DNA of 64,000 bases from Streptomyces sp. NBC_01669 (GTDB lineage: Bacteria > Actinomycetota > Actinomycetes > Streptomycetales > Streptomycetaceae): the NCBI RefSeq assembly GCF_026339735.1, contig NZ_JAPEQG010000001.1, forward strand, positions 992,001 through 1,056,000. The letters are read 5' to 3'. Shown one piece after another: positions 1 through 9,023 of this stretch. Both the position numbers and the translations under genes were made by a program. Each line of letters opens with the position of its first letter. The stretch's first letter is position 1. The notes under the pieces are model-generated. The model was not told the origin of the DNA. It ran no database searches and saw only the letters and a list, made by a program, of their open reading frames with translations.

Positions 1-1
1 G

Positions 2-3000
2 GCGGCCCCGGGCAAGACGGCCGACCCCAGCTCCACTCGCGCGCCGAGTCCCACCGCTTCGGGTGATCACCCCTCGCACCGGGTGTGCGGCGCGCCCAAA
101 CACGCCGCGCAGATGGCCTGTCAGGCATTGGAACGCGACGATGTCAAGGTCCCGAAGGCGCAGTTGGCGTCCGGTACGGACCCGGCGGGTTTCGGCCCTG
201 CCGCGCTGCAGAGCGCCTACAATCTGCCGTCGTCCTCCGGGGGCGCCGGTCAGACGGTCGCGATCGTGGATGCCTTCGACAACCCCAACGCCGAGGCGGA
301 GTTGGCGGTCTACCGCCAGCAGTACGGGATACCGCCGTGCACCACCGCCAACGGCTGCTTCAAGAAGGTCGATCAGCGCGGTGGCACCAGCTATCCGGCC
401 GCCGACAGCGGCTGGTCCGCGGAGATCGCCCTGGACCTCGACATGGTCAGCGCGTCCTGCCCGAACTGCCACATCCTGCTGGTCGAGGCGGACGACAACT
501 CCGTCGGGAACCTGGGCGCCGCGGTGAACAAGGCGGTGGCGCTGGGCGCGAAGTTCGTCTCCAACAGCTACGGCGCCAACGAGAGCCCCGATGAGCTGAC
601 CGACGACGCGCAGTACTTCAACCACCCCGGCGTCGCCATCACCGCGAGCAGCGGTGACAGCGGCTACGGGGTGAGCTATCCGGCCGCCTCACCGTACGTC
701 ACCGCGGTCGGCGGGACGTCGCTGGTCAAGGACTCCTCCACCCGCGGCTGGAGCGAGACCGTGTGGAACGGCGCGGGCAGCGGCTGTTCGGCGTACGAGG
801 CCAAGCCGTCGGTGCAGAGCGACACCGGATGCGCGCGGCGGACGGTGGCGGATGTCTCCGCGGTCGCCGACCCCAATACCGGGGTCGCGGTCTACGTGGC
901 CGGCGCCTGGCACGTCTACGGCGGCACCAGCGTCTCCGCGCCGATCATCGCCTCGGTGTACGCGCTCGGCGGCACCCCGGCGCCCGGCACACTGCCGAAT
1001 GCCTTTCCTTATGCCAAGCCGTCGGCGCTGAACGATGTGACGTCGGGCTCCAACGGCGCCTGCGGGGGCTCGTACCTGTGCAGCGGGCGTTCCGGGTACG
1101 ACGGTCCGACCGGTCTGGGCACGCCCAACGGTGTTGCCGCCTTCGCCACCGGTCCGCACGCGGTGGTCGGCGGGACGGTCACCGACAGCGCCGGCGGAGC
1201 CCCGATAGCCGGCGCGCGGATATCGGCCGGCGACCAGAGCACCACCACCGACGCCGCGGGCCATTACCAGTTCTCTGTGCGGCCCGGTACGTACGACATC
1301 CAGGTCCTCAAGTTCGGCTACGTATCGAAGACGTTCCCCGCCGTCACCCTCGCCGACAGCCAGTCGGTCATCGAGAACGCCTCGCTCACCGCCAAGGCCA
1401 GGGTCAAGGTCACCGGACGGGTCCGCGACGCCTCCGGCCACGGATGGCCGCTCTACGCGGCCGTGCAGGTCAAGGGCGAGCCCACCAGCACCGTCCACAC
1501 CGACCCCGCCACCGGCCGCTACAGCATCAACCTCCCGACCGACGACAGCTACACCCTGCAGGTCGACGCCGTCTACCCGGGCTACCAGCAAACCGGCCAG
1601 GACGTCACCGTCGCCGAATCCGACCTGTCCCAGGACTTCGGAGTCAAGGTCGACGCGGCCTCCTGCGACGCCGCCGGCTACACCGTGCGCTACGACGGCG
1701 ACACCGAGTCCTTCGAGGGGGCGAGCGACGCCACGCCTCCGGCCGGCTGGACGGTGGTGGACAACAAGGGTAACGGCCAGACCTGGCGGTTCGTCACCAG
1801 CGACCCCGCAACCGGGGCGGCCGGCAACCACACCGGCGGCGCCGGCCAGTTCGCCATCATCGACAGTTACAAGTACGGGACAGCCGGAAGCCAGGACACC
1901 TCCCTGGTGAGTCCGGTGTGGGACTTCAGCAACCTCACCACCCCCTACCTCAGCTATCACAACGACTACCACGGAAAGTACGGGTCCGCCGACGTCGACC
2001 TGAGCGTCGACGGCGGAACGACCTGGCAGAACCTCACCCACTGGACCAGCGAGAACCGCTACGGCCCGCGCACCGAGAGGGTCGACCTGCCTGCGGCGGC
2101 CGGCAAGAGCACCGTACAAATCCGCTTCCACTACAGCAGCAGCTTCTCCTACTGGTGGGCGATCGACGACGTCTTCGCCGGTCAGCGCACCTGCGCCCCC
2201 ACGCCCGGCGGGCTGGTGACCGGTCAGGTGACCGACAAGAACACCGGTGAAGGCGTGGCCGGAGCCAAGGTGGTCAGCACCGACAAGCCGGCGGACGGCG
2301 CCACCACCGTCGCCACCTCCGACGACCCGGCCCTGGATGACGGCTTCTACTGGTTCTTCTCCTCGCTCACCGGCTCCCACCAGGTCGCCATCAGCGCGCC
2401 CGAGTACACCTCCGCCACCGCGACCGTGGACATCGCCGCTGACAGGGCGAGCACCGCTGACGCCGTGCTGGCCGCGGGCCGGCTGCAGTTCACGCCGACC
2501 TCCATCGCCAAGACACTGGGGTGGCAGGGCACCGGCACCGCGAGGGTCACTGTCACGAACACCGGAAGCGCCTCCGCCCACGTCAAGCTCACCGAACAGG
2601 ACGGCGGGTTCCGCATACAGGGGCAGAGCCCAGGCGCCGCGCTGCAGGAGATCCCCGGCACGTACGAGGCCGGTTTCATCCCGGCCGACCGCCTCGGCAG
2701 CCCGGAGACCCCTCCGGCCAACCCGGCCTCCCCGCCATGGACCACCGTGGCCAACTATCCAATAGCCGTCCAGGACAACGCCGTGGCGACCGCCGACGAC
2801 GGCAAGGTCTACTCCGTCGGCGGCGCCTCCCGCACCGCCTACCAGTCCAAGGGCTACGTCTACAACCCGGAAACCACCTCCTGGAGCCCCATCGCGGACA
2901 GCGGCACTCCCCGCGAGGCACCTCAGGCTGCGTTCCTGGACGGAAAGCTCTATGTGACCGGCGGCTGGTCGCCCAGCGGCGCCACCCTGACAAGCACGCA

Positions 3001-4081
3001 GATCTACGACCCGGCCAGCGACAGCTGGACCACCGGCGCAAGCACCCCCAAGGGCTTCGCGGGCGCCGCCTCCGCGGTCCTGAACGGCAAGTGGTACCTC
3101 ATCGGCGGCTGCACCGGCAATTGCGGCGCGACCGACGTCCAGGTCTACGACCCGGCCAGCGACAGCTGGACCACCGCTGCCGACTACCCCGAGGCCACCT
3201 CCTGGGAGGGCTGCGGCGCCATCGACGACGTGCTGTACTGCGCCGGCGGTTTGAGTACCACTTCCACCAAGCACGCATACGCCTACAACCCGGATGACGA
3301 CTCCTGGTCGCACATCCCCGACATGCCCATCGACCTGTGGGGCATGGGCGCGACGGCGGCCAGCGGACAGCTGCTGCTGTCGGGCGGCATCACCAACGGA
3401 ACGTCCACCCTCACCAATCGGGGCATCGCCTACTCCCCGGCCACCGGCACCTGGACGGACCTACCCAACTCCAACAGCACCACCTACCGCGGCGGCAGCG
3501 CCTGCGGCTTCTACAAGGTCGGCGGTTCCAACGGCGCCGGATTCAACCCGGCGAACTCCGTCGAGCTGCTCCCCGGCTACGGCGAATGCGCCAGCACCTC
3601 GGAGGCCAGCTGGTTGTCCGAGGACATCACCGACCTCACTCTCGCGCCGGGTGACTCCGCGGAGGTCACGCTGACGATGGACGCCTCTGCCGCCGCGGTC
3701 AACCAGCCGGGCACCTATGCCGCCAAGCTGGGCGTCTCGGAACACACGCCCTACCGCTACGCCCCGATCACCGCGGCCATGACCGTGTCTCCGCCGAAGA
3801 ACTGGGGCAAGATCACCGGAACCGTGACCGGCGCCGGCTGCACCGGCAGCCCGACCGCCCTACAAGGAGCCACCGTTCGGATCGACGGAGGGTCGCAGAG
3901 CTTCACGCTGACCACCGACAAGAACGGCCACTACGCGCTCTGGCTCGACGCCCACAGCAACTCGCTGTCGCTGATCGCGGCCAAGGACGGCTGGACCCCG
4001 CAGGGACGCACCGTCAAGATCACCAAGGGGGTGACGACCACAGCCGACTTCACCCTCACCCCGGCCCGCGGCTGCACCTGA
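2..4081 (+). CDS. Secreted S53 (sedolisin) peptidase with carboxypeptidase-regulatory-like and kelch domains, 5' partial
   Basis: The frame is open to the left edge, so the true start and signal peptide lie outside. An internal GTG is at 83; residues below count from it. The S53 domain spans about 35-355. It shows the ExxxD pair Glu114/Asp118 in WSAEIALDLD, an SSGDSG segment of the kind carrying the oxyanion Asp, and the catalytic Ser283 in GGTSVSAP. The C-rich GYDGPTGLGTPNG region closes it and probably holds the calcium site. Beta-sandwich carboxypeptidase-regulatory-like repeats follow (about 360-440, 443-525, 710-800 and 1240-1332). A choice-of-anchor-like segment lies at about 540-700 and about five kelch motifs (GGxxx...YDPASDSW) at 885-1160. 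No propeptide is visible in the part present. Probable role: extracellular acid-type protein degradation, with adhesion or substrate-binding modules. The family call is firm; the roles of the accessory domains are inferred. Confidence 0.9.
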   Translation, partial: AAPGKTADPSSTRAPSPTASGDHPSHRVCGAPKHAAQMACQALERDDVKVPKAQLASGTDPAGFGPAALQSAYNLPSSSGGAGQTVAIVDAFDNPNAEAELAVYRQQYGIPPCTTANGCFKKVDQRGGTSYPAADSGWSAEIALDLDMVSASCPNCHILLVEADDNSVGNLGAAVNKAVALGAKFVSNSYGANESPDELTDDAQYFNHPGVAITASSGDSGYGVSYPAASPYVTAVGGTSLVKDSSTRGWSETVWNGAGSGCSAYEAKPSVQSDTGCARRTVADVSAVADPNTGVAVYVAGAWHVYGGTSVSAPIIASVYALGGTPAPGTLPNAFPYAKPSALNDVTSGSNGACGGSYLCSGRSGYDGPTGLGTPNGVAAFATGPHAVVGGTVTDSAGGAPIAGARISAGDQSTTTDAAGHYQFSVRPGTYDIQVLKFGYVSKTFPAVTLADSQSVIENASLTAKARVKVTGRVRDASGHGWPLYAAVQVKGEPTSTVHTDPATGRYSINLPTDDSYTLQVDAVYPGYQQTGQDVTVAESDLSQDFGVKVDAASCDAAGYTVRYDGDTESFEGASDATPPAGWTVVDNKGNGQTWRFVTSDPATGAAGNHTGGAGQFAIIDSYKYGTAGSQDTSLVSPVWDFSNLTTPYLSYHNDYHGKYGSADVDLSVDGGTTWQNLTHWTSENRYGPRTERVDLPAAAGKSTVQIRFHYSSSFSYWWAIDDVFAGQRTCAPTPGGLVTGQVTDKNTGEGVAGAKVVSTDKPADGATTVATSDDPALDDGFYWFFSSLTGSHQVAISAPEYTSATATVDIAADRASTADAVLAAGRLQFTPTSIAKTLGWQGTGTARVTVTNTGSASAHVKLTEQDGGFRIQGQSPGAALQEIPGTYEAGFIPADRLGSPETPPANPASPPWTTVANYPIAVQDNAVATADDGKVYSVGGASRTAYQSKGYVYNPETTSWSPIADSGTPREAPQAAFLDGKLYVTGGWSPSGATLTSTQIYDPASDSWTTGASTPKGFAGAASAVLNGKWYLIGGCTGNCGATDVQVYDPASDSWTTAADYPEATSWEGCGAIDDVLYCAGGLSTTSTKHAYAYNPDDDSWSHIPDMPIDLWGMGATAASGQLLLSGGITNGTSTLTNRGIAYSPATGTWTDLPNSNSTTYRGGSACGFYKVGGSNGAGFNPANSVELLPGYGECASTSEASWLSEDITDLTLAPGDSAEVTLTMDASAAAVNQPGTYAAKLGVSEHTPYRYAPITAAMTVSPPKNWGKITGTVTGAGCTGSPTALQGATVRIDGGSQSFTLTTDKNGHYALWLDAHSNSLSLIAAKDGWTPQGRTVKITKGVTTTADFTLTPARGCT

Positions 4082-4109
4082 TCTGCTGACCTTCGCTCGC
4101 CCAGCCCAT

Positions 4110-4148
4110 GGGCGGGCCCACCCCGCGACCCTCGGGGTGGGCCCGCCC
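4110..4148 (+). terminator. Strong hairpin terminator after the S53 peptidase
   Basis: A perfect 16-bp stem (4110-4125 with 4133-4148) encloses a 7-nt loop, starting 29 bases after the stop codon. There is no T-run, as is common for Streptomyces terminators. Confidence 0.85.
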
Positions 4149-4340
4149 GCGTCTCCTCCTCGCAGCTCACAGCCAGTCGCGCTGCACCGCCCGAACCCCC
4201 GTCTGGAAGCGACCGGTGGCGCCCAGCCGGCCCAGAAGATCCTTGACCCGCCGGCACATTGTCCGTGCAGTCACTCAAGCTGTCCTGACCTCGGGGGGAA
4301 CTACAGACACCCGGTCCACCCTGGGGACTGCCGGACCGGG

Positions 4341-4934
4341 TCATACATCCTTCTGGTTGACGAACCCGAGCGACGTAAGTCCTTCGGTCGCGCACAGGCG
4401 GTCTGATGCGCCGCCTACCTCGGTCTGTAGGAGTTGGTAAGCGGCACCGTGCTGGTGCCCCCAGTGCATCGCCGCGCGCCACAGGGCCCGACCATAGCCA
4501 TGCCCCCGATGCTGCGGCAGCACCCCGAAGTACTGGGGCAGCAGCCGCGCGTCACCGCTGGGATCGGTCATGGTCTCCATGGGGCCGATGGCGCCGGCCA
4601 CCTGGCCGTCACGCAGCATGGTCAGTACGGGGCCAACCGTTCCCGCCTGCATCTGTTCGTACAGGAACGCGAACGCGTCAGCGGCCATCTGTTCCGCGAA
4701 GTCCGCGTGGACATCCTCGGGGTTGTACTCCTGGACCGGCGCGGCCGGGGCCTTCCCGGGCCCGGTGCTGAAGTCCTTGAGCTGGACGCGGGTGCCCACA
4801 CCGTGGGCGTACGCCTCGGGCTGGTCGGGACCGAGGAACCAGACGACGCGGGCCGTTACGGCTCCGTGGGCAGGGGCCAGCTTCCGAGCCAGGTCGGCGC
4901 CGGCGGAAAGGCTGTCGGGCGCGGCCCCGTACAC
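4341..4934 (-). CDS. GNAT-family N-acetyltransferase, N-terminus possibly frameshifted
   Basis: The C-terminal half has GNAT motif A: a YFGVLPQHRGHGYGRALW segment with the acetyl-CoA pyrophosphate-binding RGHGYG. The annotated start is GTG at 4934, giving 197 aa. Upstream the same frame stays open for about 40 codons with clear coding bias (a segment containing TERVLTDAIEHDQRRTLIPTLAERG) but offers no ATG or GTG. An ATG at 5061 in a neighbouring frame opens MSSVRLVPH and would join this frame after a one-base shift near 5040. The gene may therefore be about 240 aa with a real or sequencing frameshift. Substrate unknown. It is convergent with the peptidase across the terminator. Confidence 0.7.
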   Translation of the reverse strand: MYGAAPDSLSAGADLARKLAPAHGAVTARVVWFLGPDQPEAYAHGVGTRVQLKDFSTGPGKAPAAPVQEYNPEDVHADFAEQMAADAFAFLYEQMQAGTVGPVLTMLRDGQVAGAIGPMETMTDPSGDARLLPQYFGVLPQHRGHGYGRALWRAAMHWGHQHGAAYQLLQTEVGGASDRLCATEGLTSLGFVNQKDV

Positions 4935-5260
4935 GTGAACCTTGACCGTGCCTGCGCCGCGCTCGGCGAGGGTAGGAATCAGGGTCCGGCGCTGGTCGTG
5001 CTCGATGGCGTCGGTCAGGACGCGTTCGGTCTTGGTGTGGGACCAGCCGCACGCTACTCATCTCGCGTACGCGCCGCAGGCCTCGACGCCAAGACGTCGG
5101 GGCCTGTGCGTCGGTGGTGCCAGGGAACTTGCAGAACCCACCCTGGCCGCCCGCGGAAGGGGATCGACGGCGGCCTGGGCAGGAGTCATGAGGGTGCGGT
5201 GCACGGAGATCGGTCGAGCCCCGCCCGTAGACGATCGGCGTCACGTCCACGGGCGGGAGT

Positions 5261-5461
5261 TCAGCGCCGAGCCCGTACAGGCTCGCGTTCCACACCATCG
5301 AGCACCCGCCGGAACTTCATCTTGCTCCGGCTGCGCAACTTGCACTCCAGGGACTTGGGCGCATGTGCGTAGGAGTCCGCGCGGGCCGCAGACATCGAGT
5401 CGCCGAACGCGACAACGACATACGCGCCGGTGATCGCCCCATCGCAGTCGACGCAGATCAT
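5261..5461 (-). CDS. Small hypothetical protein with Cys pair (possible relic)
   Basis: A 66-aa frame starts MICVDCDGAITGAYVVVAFG and continues with SMSAARADSYAHAP. This resembles short Streptomyces proteins that pair a CxxC motif with an SMSGARP-like motif, but only by eye. No clear ribosome site is seen. It sits among decayed genes and could be a fragment. Function unknown. Confidence 0.3.
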   Translation of the reverse strand: MICVDCDGAITGAYVVVAFGDSMSAARADSYAHAPKSLECKLRSRSKMKFRRVLDGVEREPVRARR

Positions 5462-5541
5462 GACCGGACCCGCCTCCACTCCCGGTCCAGTCGCACAGCC
5501 TCCGGGCAACGATCAGTGCGGCATCCGGCGCACTCGGACGT

Positions 5542-5750
5542 ATGCCCCACCAGGGCGCGGTACGCCTCCTCACCGCTGCTGAGATCCACAACTACCAGGT
5601 GCGGTGGAAAGACGGCGGCACACGGTCCGGTAGGTGGCAGTCCGAGCGCTTCGGCGACGAGGAGTCGGCTCAGGTCTTCAAGGAGGCCGTCGGTACTTGC
5701 AGGTCAGGGCGCAGATACGCAGAAACGGCCGGAGCCCCCGCACAGACGGT
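5542..5750 (+). pseudogene. N-terminal fragment of a tyrosine-recombinase-type integrase
   Basis: The translation contains IHNYQVRWKDGGTRSGRWQS followed by ERFGDEESAQVFKEAV. This is the N-terminal DNA-binding-type domain found at the start of many actinobacterial phage/ICE integrases. Similarity fades after about 70 codons; the same frame stays open to 7557 only because it runs antisense to a real gene. No core-binding or catalytic domain (R..HxxR..Y) follows. It is a relic of a lost integrative element, like the recombinase piece near 11.4 kb. Confidence 0.6.
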
Positions 5751-6306
5751 TCCGGTGTCGTACATAGGGATGGTGCGCCTTTCGTCGTGCTGGGTACCGT
5801 CGCCTGCCCCGCAGGGCAGCACCACGGCCCCCGGCCCGTGCAGCGGCTGCCCAGCGTGCGGGCGCACGCCGGCTGCGGGAACCGCCGGGGAATCCATCCC
5901 ATGTTCAGTTATCGGACACTGCATACCAAATCGTCGGCGAATATTCGCCGAAGTGCTGGACGCGACCAAAAATCGGACGGAACTGGGCCCATGTGACCGC
6001 GCATCCTTCTCCACGGGTTCGAAGGTTCCAGCGGCCGCTGCGGCCGGCAGTCACCCGCCTGACGGGCCGAGGGGCAGCCCGACGCAACCGGTCGGCGTGG
6101 GGGCCTCGGAGCCGGCCGACCCCCTCACCGACCTCATTGGCGCCCAGGCCTTGGGGACCACCTCGCCGCCGCCGTTCCGGACCTCGTCGATCGCGAGCAG
6201 CTCGACCGCGCCGAAGCCGGCCGGCGGATCACCGACGCGGCCGACGCCGGCGACCCGTCGGATCCGCCACCCCAGTTCGACGGCGCGCGTGTCCCGCCGC
6301 GCCCCG
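5751..6306. other. Intergenic stretch without a recognisable gene
   Basis: No frame on either strand shows a protein I recognise. The notable feature is a perfect 18-bp AT-centred palindrome (separate entry). The rest is probably decayed sequence behind the integrase fragment. Confidence 0.5.
5934..5951. repeat. Perfect 18-bp palindrome
   Basis: TCGGCGAATATTCGCCGA is its own reverse complement and lies in a locally AT-richer patch. It could be an orphaned operator or a recombination site. No adjacent intact promoter or gene supports either reading. Confidence 0.6.
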
Positions 6307-7293
6307 CTACCTCAGCGCGTCCAGGAGAACACGCTCACGCTCGATACTCAGGCCGGCCCGGCGGGGTCGGTCCAGACCCTCAATTCGCTCCCAACGCAGC
6401 GTGTCCGCCAGCAGTTGAGCCCGGGGCCGGTGCCGCAGCCCGGCCGCGCTCGCTGCGGCACCGTTGCGGGCGCTGAAGCCGGCCCAGTCCGGGTCGGCCA
6501 TCCACATCGCGAGCGACTCCGGGCCCATGAACTGGCCCACTTCCTGCCCGAGCAGCCAGTCGGGGTCGGCCTCCACCACCGGCCCGGTGTGCCCGCCGAT
6601 CTCCCGCGACAGTGCGACCCACTCCCCGAAGGACACGATCGGGCCGACCGCGTTGTACGTTCCGGTCGTCCCCTTCTCCGCACAGTCGAGCAGCCACGCC
6701 GCGAGGTCCCGCGCGTCGACCGCCTGCGTCGGGATGCTGGGGGAAGCCGGCACCAGCAGCGGCGCCAGCGGGTCGCGCGCCGCACGGCTGACCCAGTAAC
6801 CGGTGCGGCCGCTGTGGTCGCCCGGGCCGCCGATCAGTCCCGCCCGCGCGATGAGGAGCCGGTCGCCCACCGCGGCCGTCGAGGCTTCCTCACAGGCCAC
6901 CTTGGCCTCCCCGTACTCCTCGCGGTCGACCTCGTCCCGCTCGGCCGCCGGGAGCAGTTCCGCCGCCTCGTCCGTGTCCGGCTCTGCCTGGGAGGCGTAC
7001 GCGCTGACCGACGACACGTACGACCAGTGGCCTGCCCGCTCGCCGAGCGCCGCCAGCGCCCCACGGACGAAACCCGGCTGCCACGACACCTCCACCACGG
7101 CGTCCCAGTCCCGGCCCGCCAGTCTTTCGTATGCCGACGGGTCGCGCCGGTCCGCGGCGACCAGCGCCGCACCCTCGGCCACTTCGCCGCTCTCTCCGCG
7201 GGCCAGGCAGGTCACCCGATGCCCGCGTTCCAGTGCCTGCCGCGAGACCTCGCGGCCCACCCACGCCGTTCCACCCAGTACCAAGATCTCCAT
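6307..7293 (-). CDS. NAD-dependent epimerase/dehydratase-family oxidoreductase
   Basis: An extended short-chain dehydrogenase of 328 aa. It begins [20 protein letters not shown], a Rossmann GGTxxVG motif at residues 7-13. [12 protein letters not shown] carries the active-site Ser region near 105, but the YxxxK position reads EEYGEAKVA (Tyr and Lys about 145-149). The frame is open upstream to 7428, but the ATG at 7293 starts exactly at the Rossmann strand. The C-terminal half (about 180-328) has the NmrA/epimerase pattern [15 protein letters not shown]. Such Streptomyces proteins are annotated as NAD-dependent epimerases or putative reductases. Substrate unknown. Confidence 0.8.
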   Translation of the reverse strand: MEILVLGGTAWVGREVSRQALERGHRVTCLARGESGEVAEGAALVAADRRDPSAYERLAGRDWDAVVEVSWQPGFVRGALAALGERAGHWSYVSSVSAYASQAEPDTDEAAELLPAAERDEVDREEYGEAKVACEEASTAAVGDRLLIARAGLIGGPGDHSGRTGYWVSRAARDPLAPLLVPASPSIPTQAVDARDLAAWLLDCAEKGTTGTYNAVGPIVSFGEWVALSREIGGHTGPVVEADPDWLLGQEVGQFMGPESLAMWMADPDWAGFSARNGAAASAAGLRHRPRAQLLADTLRWERIEGLDRPRRAGLSIERERVLLDALR

Positions 7294-7968
7294 CGGCCCA
7301 CTCAAACACGGACTATGAGCCTGCGCGCCCTGCTTCGCCGAGAGCGGAGCGGCCCGCGGGGAAGAGCTCTGGTCTCCGCACCTGGACCACCGCCTGAACC
7401 TCCCCACGCACGCGGCGCAGCACCGCAACGGCGACGTCGGGAAGATGTGTTGCGGCTGCGCTCCGGCACGCGGACACGGTCGACGCCCCGGTGGTGGGAC
7501 AGCCGACAGCTCACCTCACCCGGACCAAGGAATCTGCGGCACCCTGGCCAGGGATGAGGACATCACCTGTCACCGTCGACAACGCGGCGAACTGTCGCGC
7601 GGATGTGTGACCATCGCGCTGCTGTCCGAATTATTAAGCATTGCACCTGTTACCCGATTTACGTGGCGCGAAGACAGAGCGCAGGATGGGGCAGCACGGT
7701 GCGCCGAGGGCCGGAAAGGGCTTGCCGCCGAACGCGGCCGGGATGGATGCCACTCCCAGTGAATGTCAGGGGCACGCTCACGCAAAGTGTGTGACCGTTA
7801 CAGTCGCCGGTTACTGAAATGTCCGCATTGTGTAACGGGGGTCGGAGTCTCCGCCGGCGCCGGGGCGGGTGCTTCAGGGTGTGGGTCCTCGGCTTGTTGG
7901 GCCGGGACCCGTATCGCGCTGCATGGCCCTTGTCCGGGCCTGGGCGCCTCTGACTTGAGGGGACATCA
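7294..7968. other. Intergenic region upstream of the lamin-tail protein
   Basis: No convincing gene. An AT-rich patch around 7625-7665 and GTTAC/GTAAC motifs around 7795-7840 probably include the promoter of the downstream secreted protein. The region also carries the upstream side of the divergent oxidoreductase gene. Confidence 0.4.
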
Positions 7969-8472
7969 GTGTCTGCTTCTCGTACCGTCCGTCGTCTTGT
8001 CGCCACCGGTCTGGCGGTCGGTTCCGCCGTCGCCGTGTCGGCGATGCCGGCGTCCGCCGACGACGGCCACCACTCGGGCCGTCACCACCAGGAGTACTCC
8101 AGGGTGGTGCTCGGTGACATCCAGTACAACAGCCCGGGCCGTGACGACTACTCCAACCGTTCGCTGAACGGGGAGTGGGTCGAGGTCACCAACACCGGTC
8201 GCCGGGCGGTGAATCTGGACGGGTGGACGCTGTCGGACGGGGACGGCAACCGTTACCGCTTCGATGACCTGCGCCTGGCAGGCCGGGCCACGGTCCGGGT
8301 CCACACCGGTTACGGCCGTGACACCCGCACCGATGTCTACCAGGACCGCAGCGACTACGTCTGGGGCAACCACTCCGACCGGGCCACGCTGCGCAACGAC
8401 GACGGCCGGGCCGTCGACACCGAGTCCTGGGGCCGTGACCACCGCTACGGCGACCGCTGGAACCGCCGCTGA
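7969..8472 (+). CDS. Secreted lamin-tail (LTD) domain protein
   Basis: A GTG start at 7969 is preceded by GAGGGGA with 6-nt spacing. Residues about 1-30 form a Sec signal peptide (RR..VATGLAVGSAVAVSAMPASA, cleaved near ASA-DD). The mature part is one LTD beta-sandwich at about 45-145, with GEWVEVTNTGRRAVNLDGWTL and a final WGNHSDRATLRNDDGRAVDT. Lamin-tail domains in bacteria occur alone or fused to secreted nucleases; here no nuclease is present. It stands alone and is followed by a terminator. Likely an extracellular adhesion or binding protein. Confidence 0.85.
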   Translation: MSASRTVRRLVATGLAVGSAVAVSAMPASADDGHHSGRHHQEYSRVVLGDIQYNSPGRDDYSNRSLNGEWVEVTNTGRRAVNLDGWTLSDGDGNRYRFDDLRLAGRATVRVHTGYGRDTRTDVYQDRSDYVWGNHSDRATLRNDDGRAVDTESWGRDHRYGDRWNRR

Positions 8473-8517
8473 CCTGACCCCCGCCCGCCACTGATCGCGG
8501 GCCCTCCTAGGGAACCA

Positions 8518-8558
8518 GGGCGTGCCGCCATCCCCCACCCCGGGGTGGCGGCACGCCC
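8518..8558 (+). terminator. Hairpin terminator after the LTD protein
   Basis: A perfect 13-bp GC-rich stem (8518-8530 with 8546-8558) and 15-nt loop lie 46 bases after the stop codon. Confidence 0.8.
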
Positions 8559-8821
8559 CTCGCGCGCTCACCGTTGTTCTTGCGGGCAGAGGATCGCCGG
8601 GGCAGCACGGACCGGACACGCACCGAGACCCTGGTGTGTGCATCCTGTGGGTTGGTACATAGCCGCGCACGCTACGTTCAACGACGCACGCACACGACAG
8701 GCACGGGGTGTCCTGCCGCACGCCCCGTGCAAGGACGCCCCTCCGCCTTGCGATGCCACCACATCCGACGCCGCGCCCTGATCCACCAGGAATGACGGGA
8801 CAGCCCTGTGAGGTCCGCTTA

Positions 8822-9023
8822 GAGCCTGTCGGGTGACCTTCGATCGGATAGCGGACGCGGTCTGGTGCGTGCGATTCCAAGGCGGCGGGATGTCCTCGGA
8901 TGGGGTCTCCCCTGCTCGAACGAAGCTGAGAGCTCGGGGAAGGAGCTACGAGGACATTTCGGCAACGCGGGAAGCGTGCGTGCCAGGGCGTGGCCGCCCG
9001 ATCAGAGGTCACCCGACAGGCTC
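8822..9023. mobile_element. 202-bp MITE with terminal inverted repeats and TTA duplication
   Basis: The ends are 18-bp inverted repeats (GAGCCTGTCGGGTGACCT at 8822-8839 and its complement at 9006-9023). They are flanked directly by TTA at 8819-8821 and 9024-9026. The interior has no coding capacity. The TIR type and 3-bp target duplication suit mobilisation by an IS5-family-like transposase in trans; that family assignment is inferred. The right-hand TTA is also the TAA stop codon of the minus-strand NIPSNAP gene, so the element abuts the gene without altering its protein. An internal segment (8865-8948) recurs near 23.34 kb. Confidence 0.85.

Noticed and set aside
689..3313. 874-aa minus-strand open frame
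   Set aside because: It mirrors the S53 peptidase, is Gly/Val/Arg-rich without motifs and shows no start signal; it is the antisense shadow of a real gene.
4434..5372. 312-aa plus-strand frame over the GNAT gene
   Set aside because: The GNAT motif is on the opposite strand and this frame has no recognisable domain.
5751..7557. Long plus-strand open frame continuing from the integrase fragment
   Set aside because: Beyond about 5750 it has no family similarity and from 6307 it is antisense to a well-supported oxidoreductase; high GC makes such shadow frames common.
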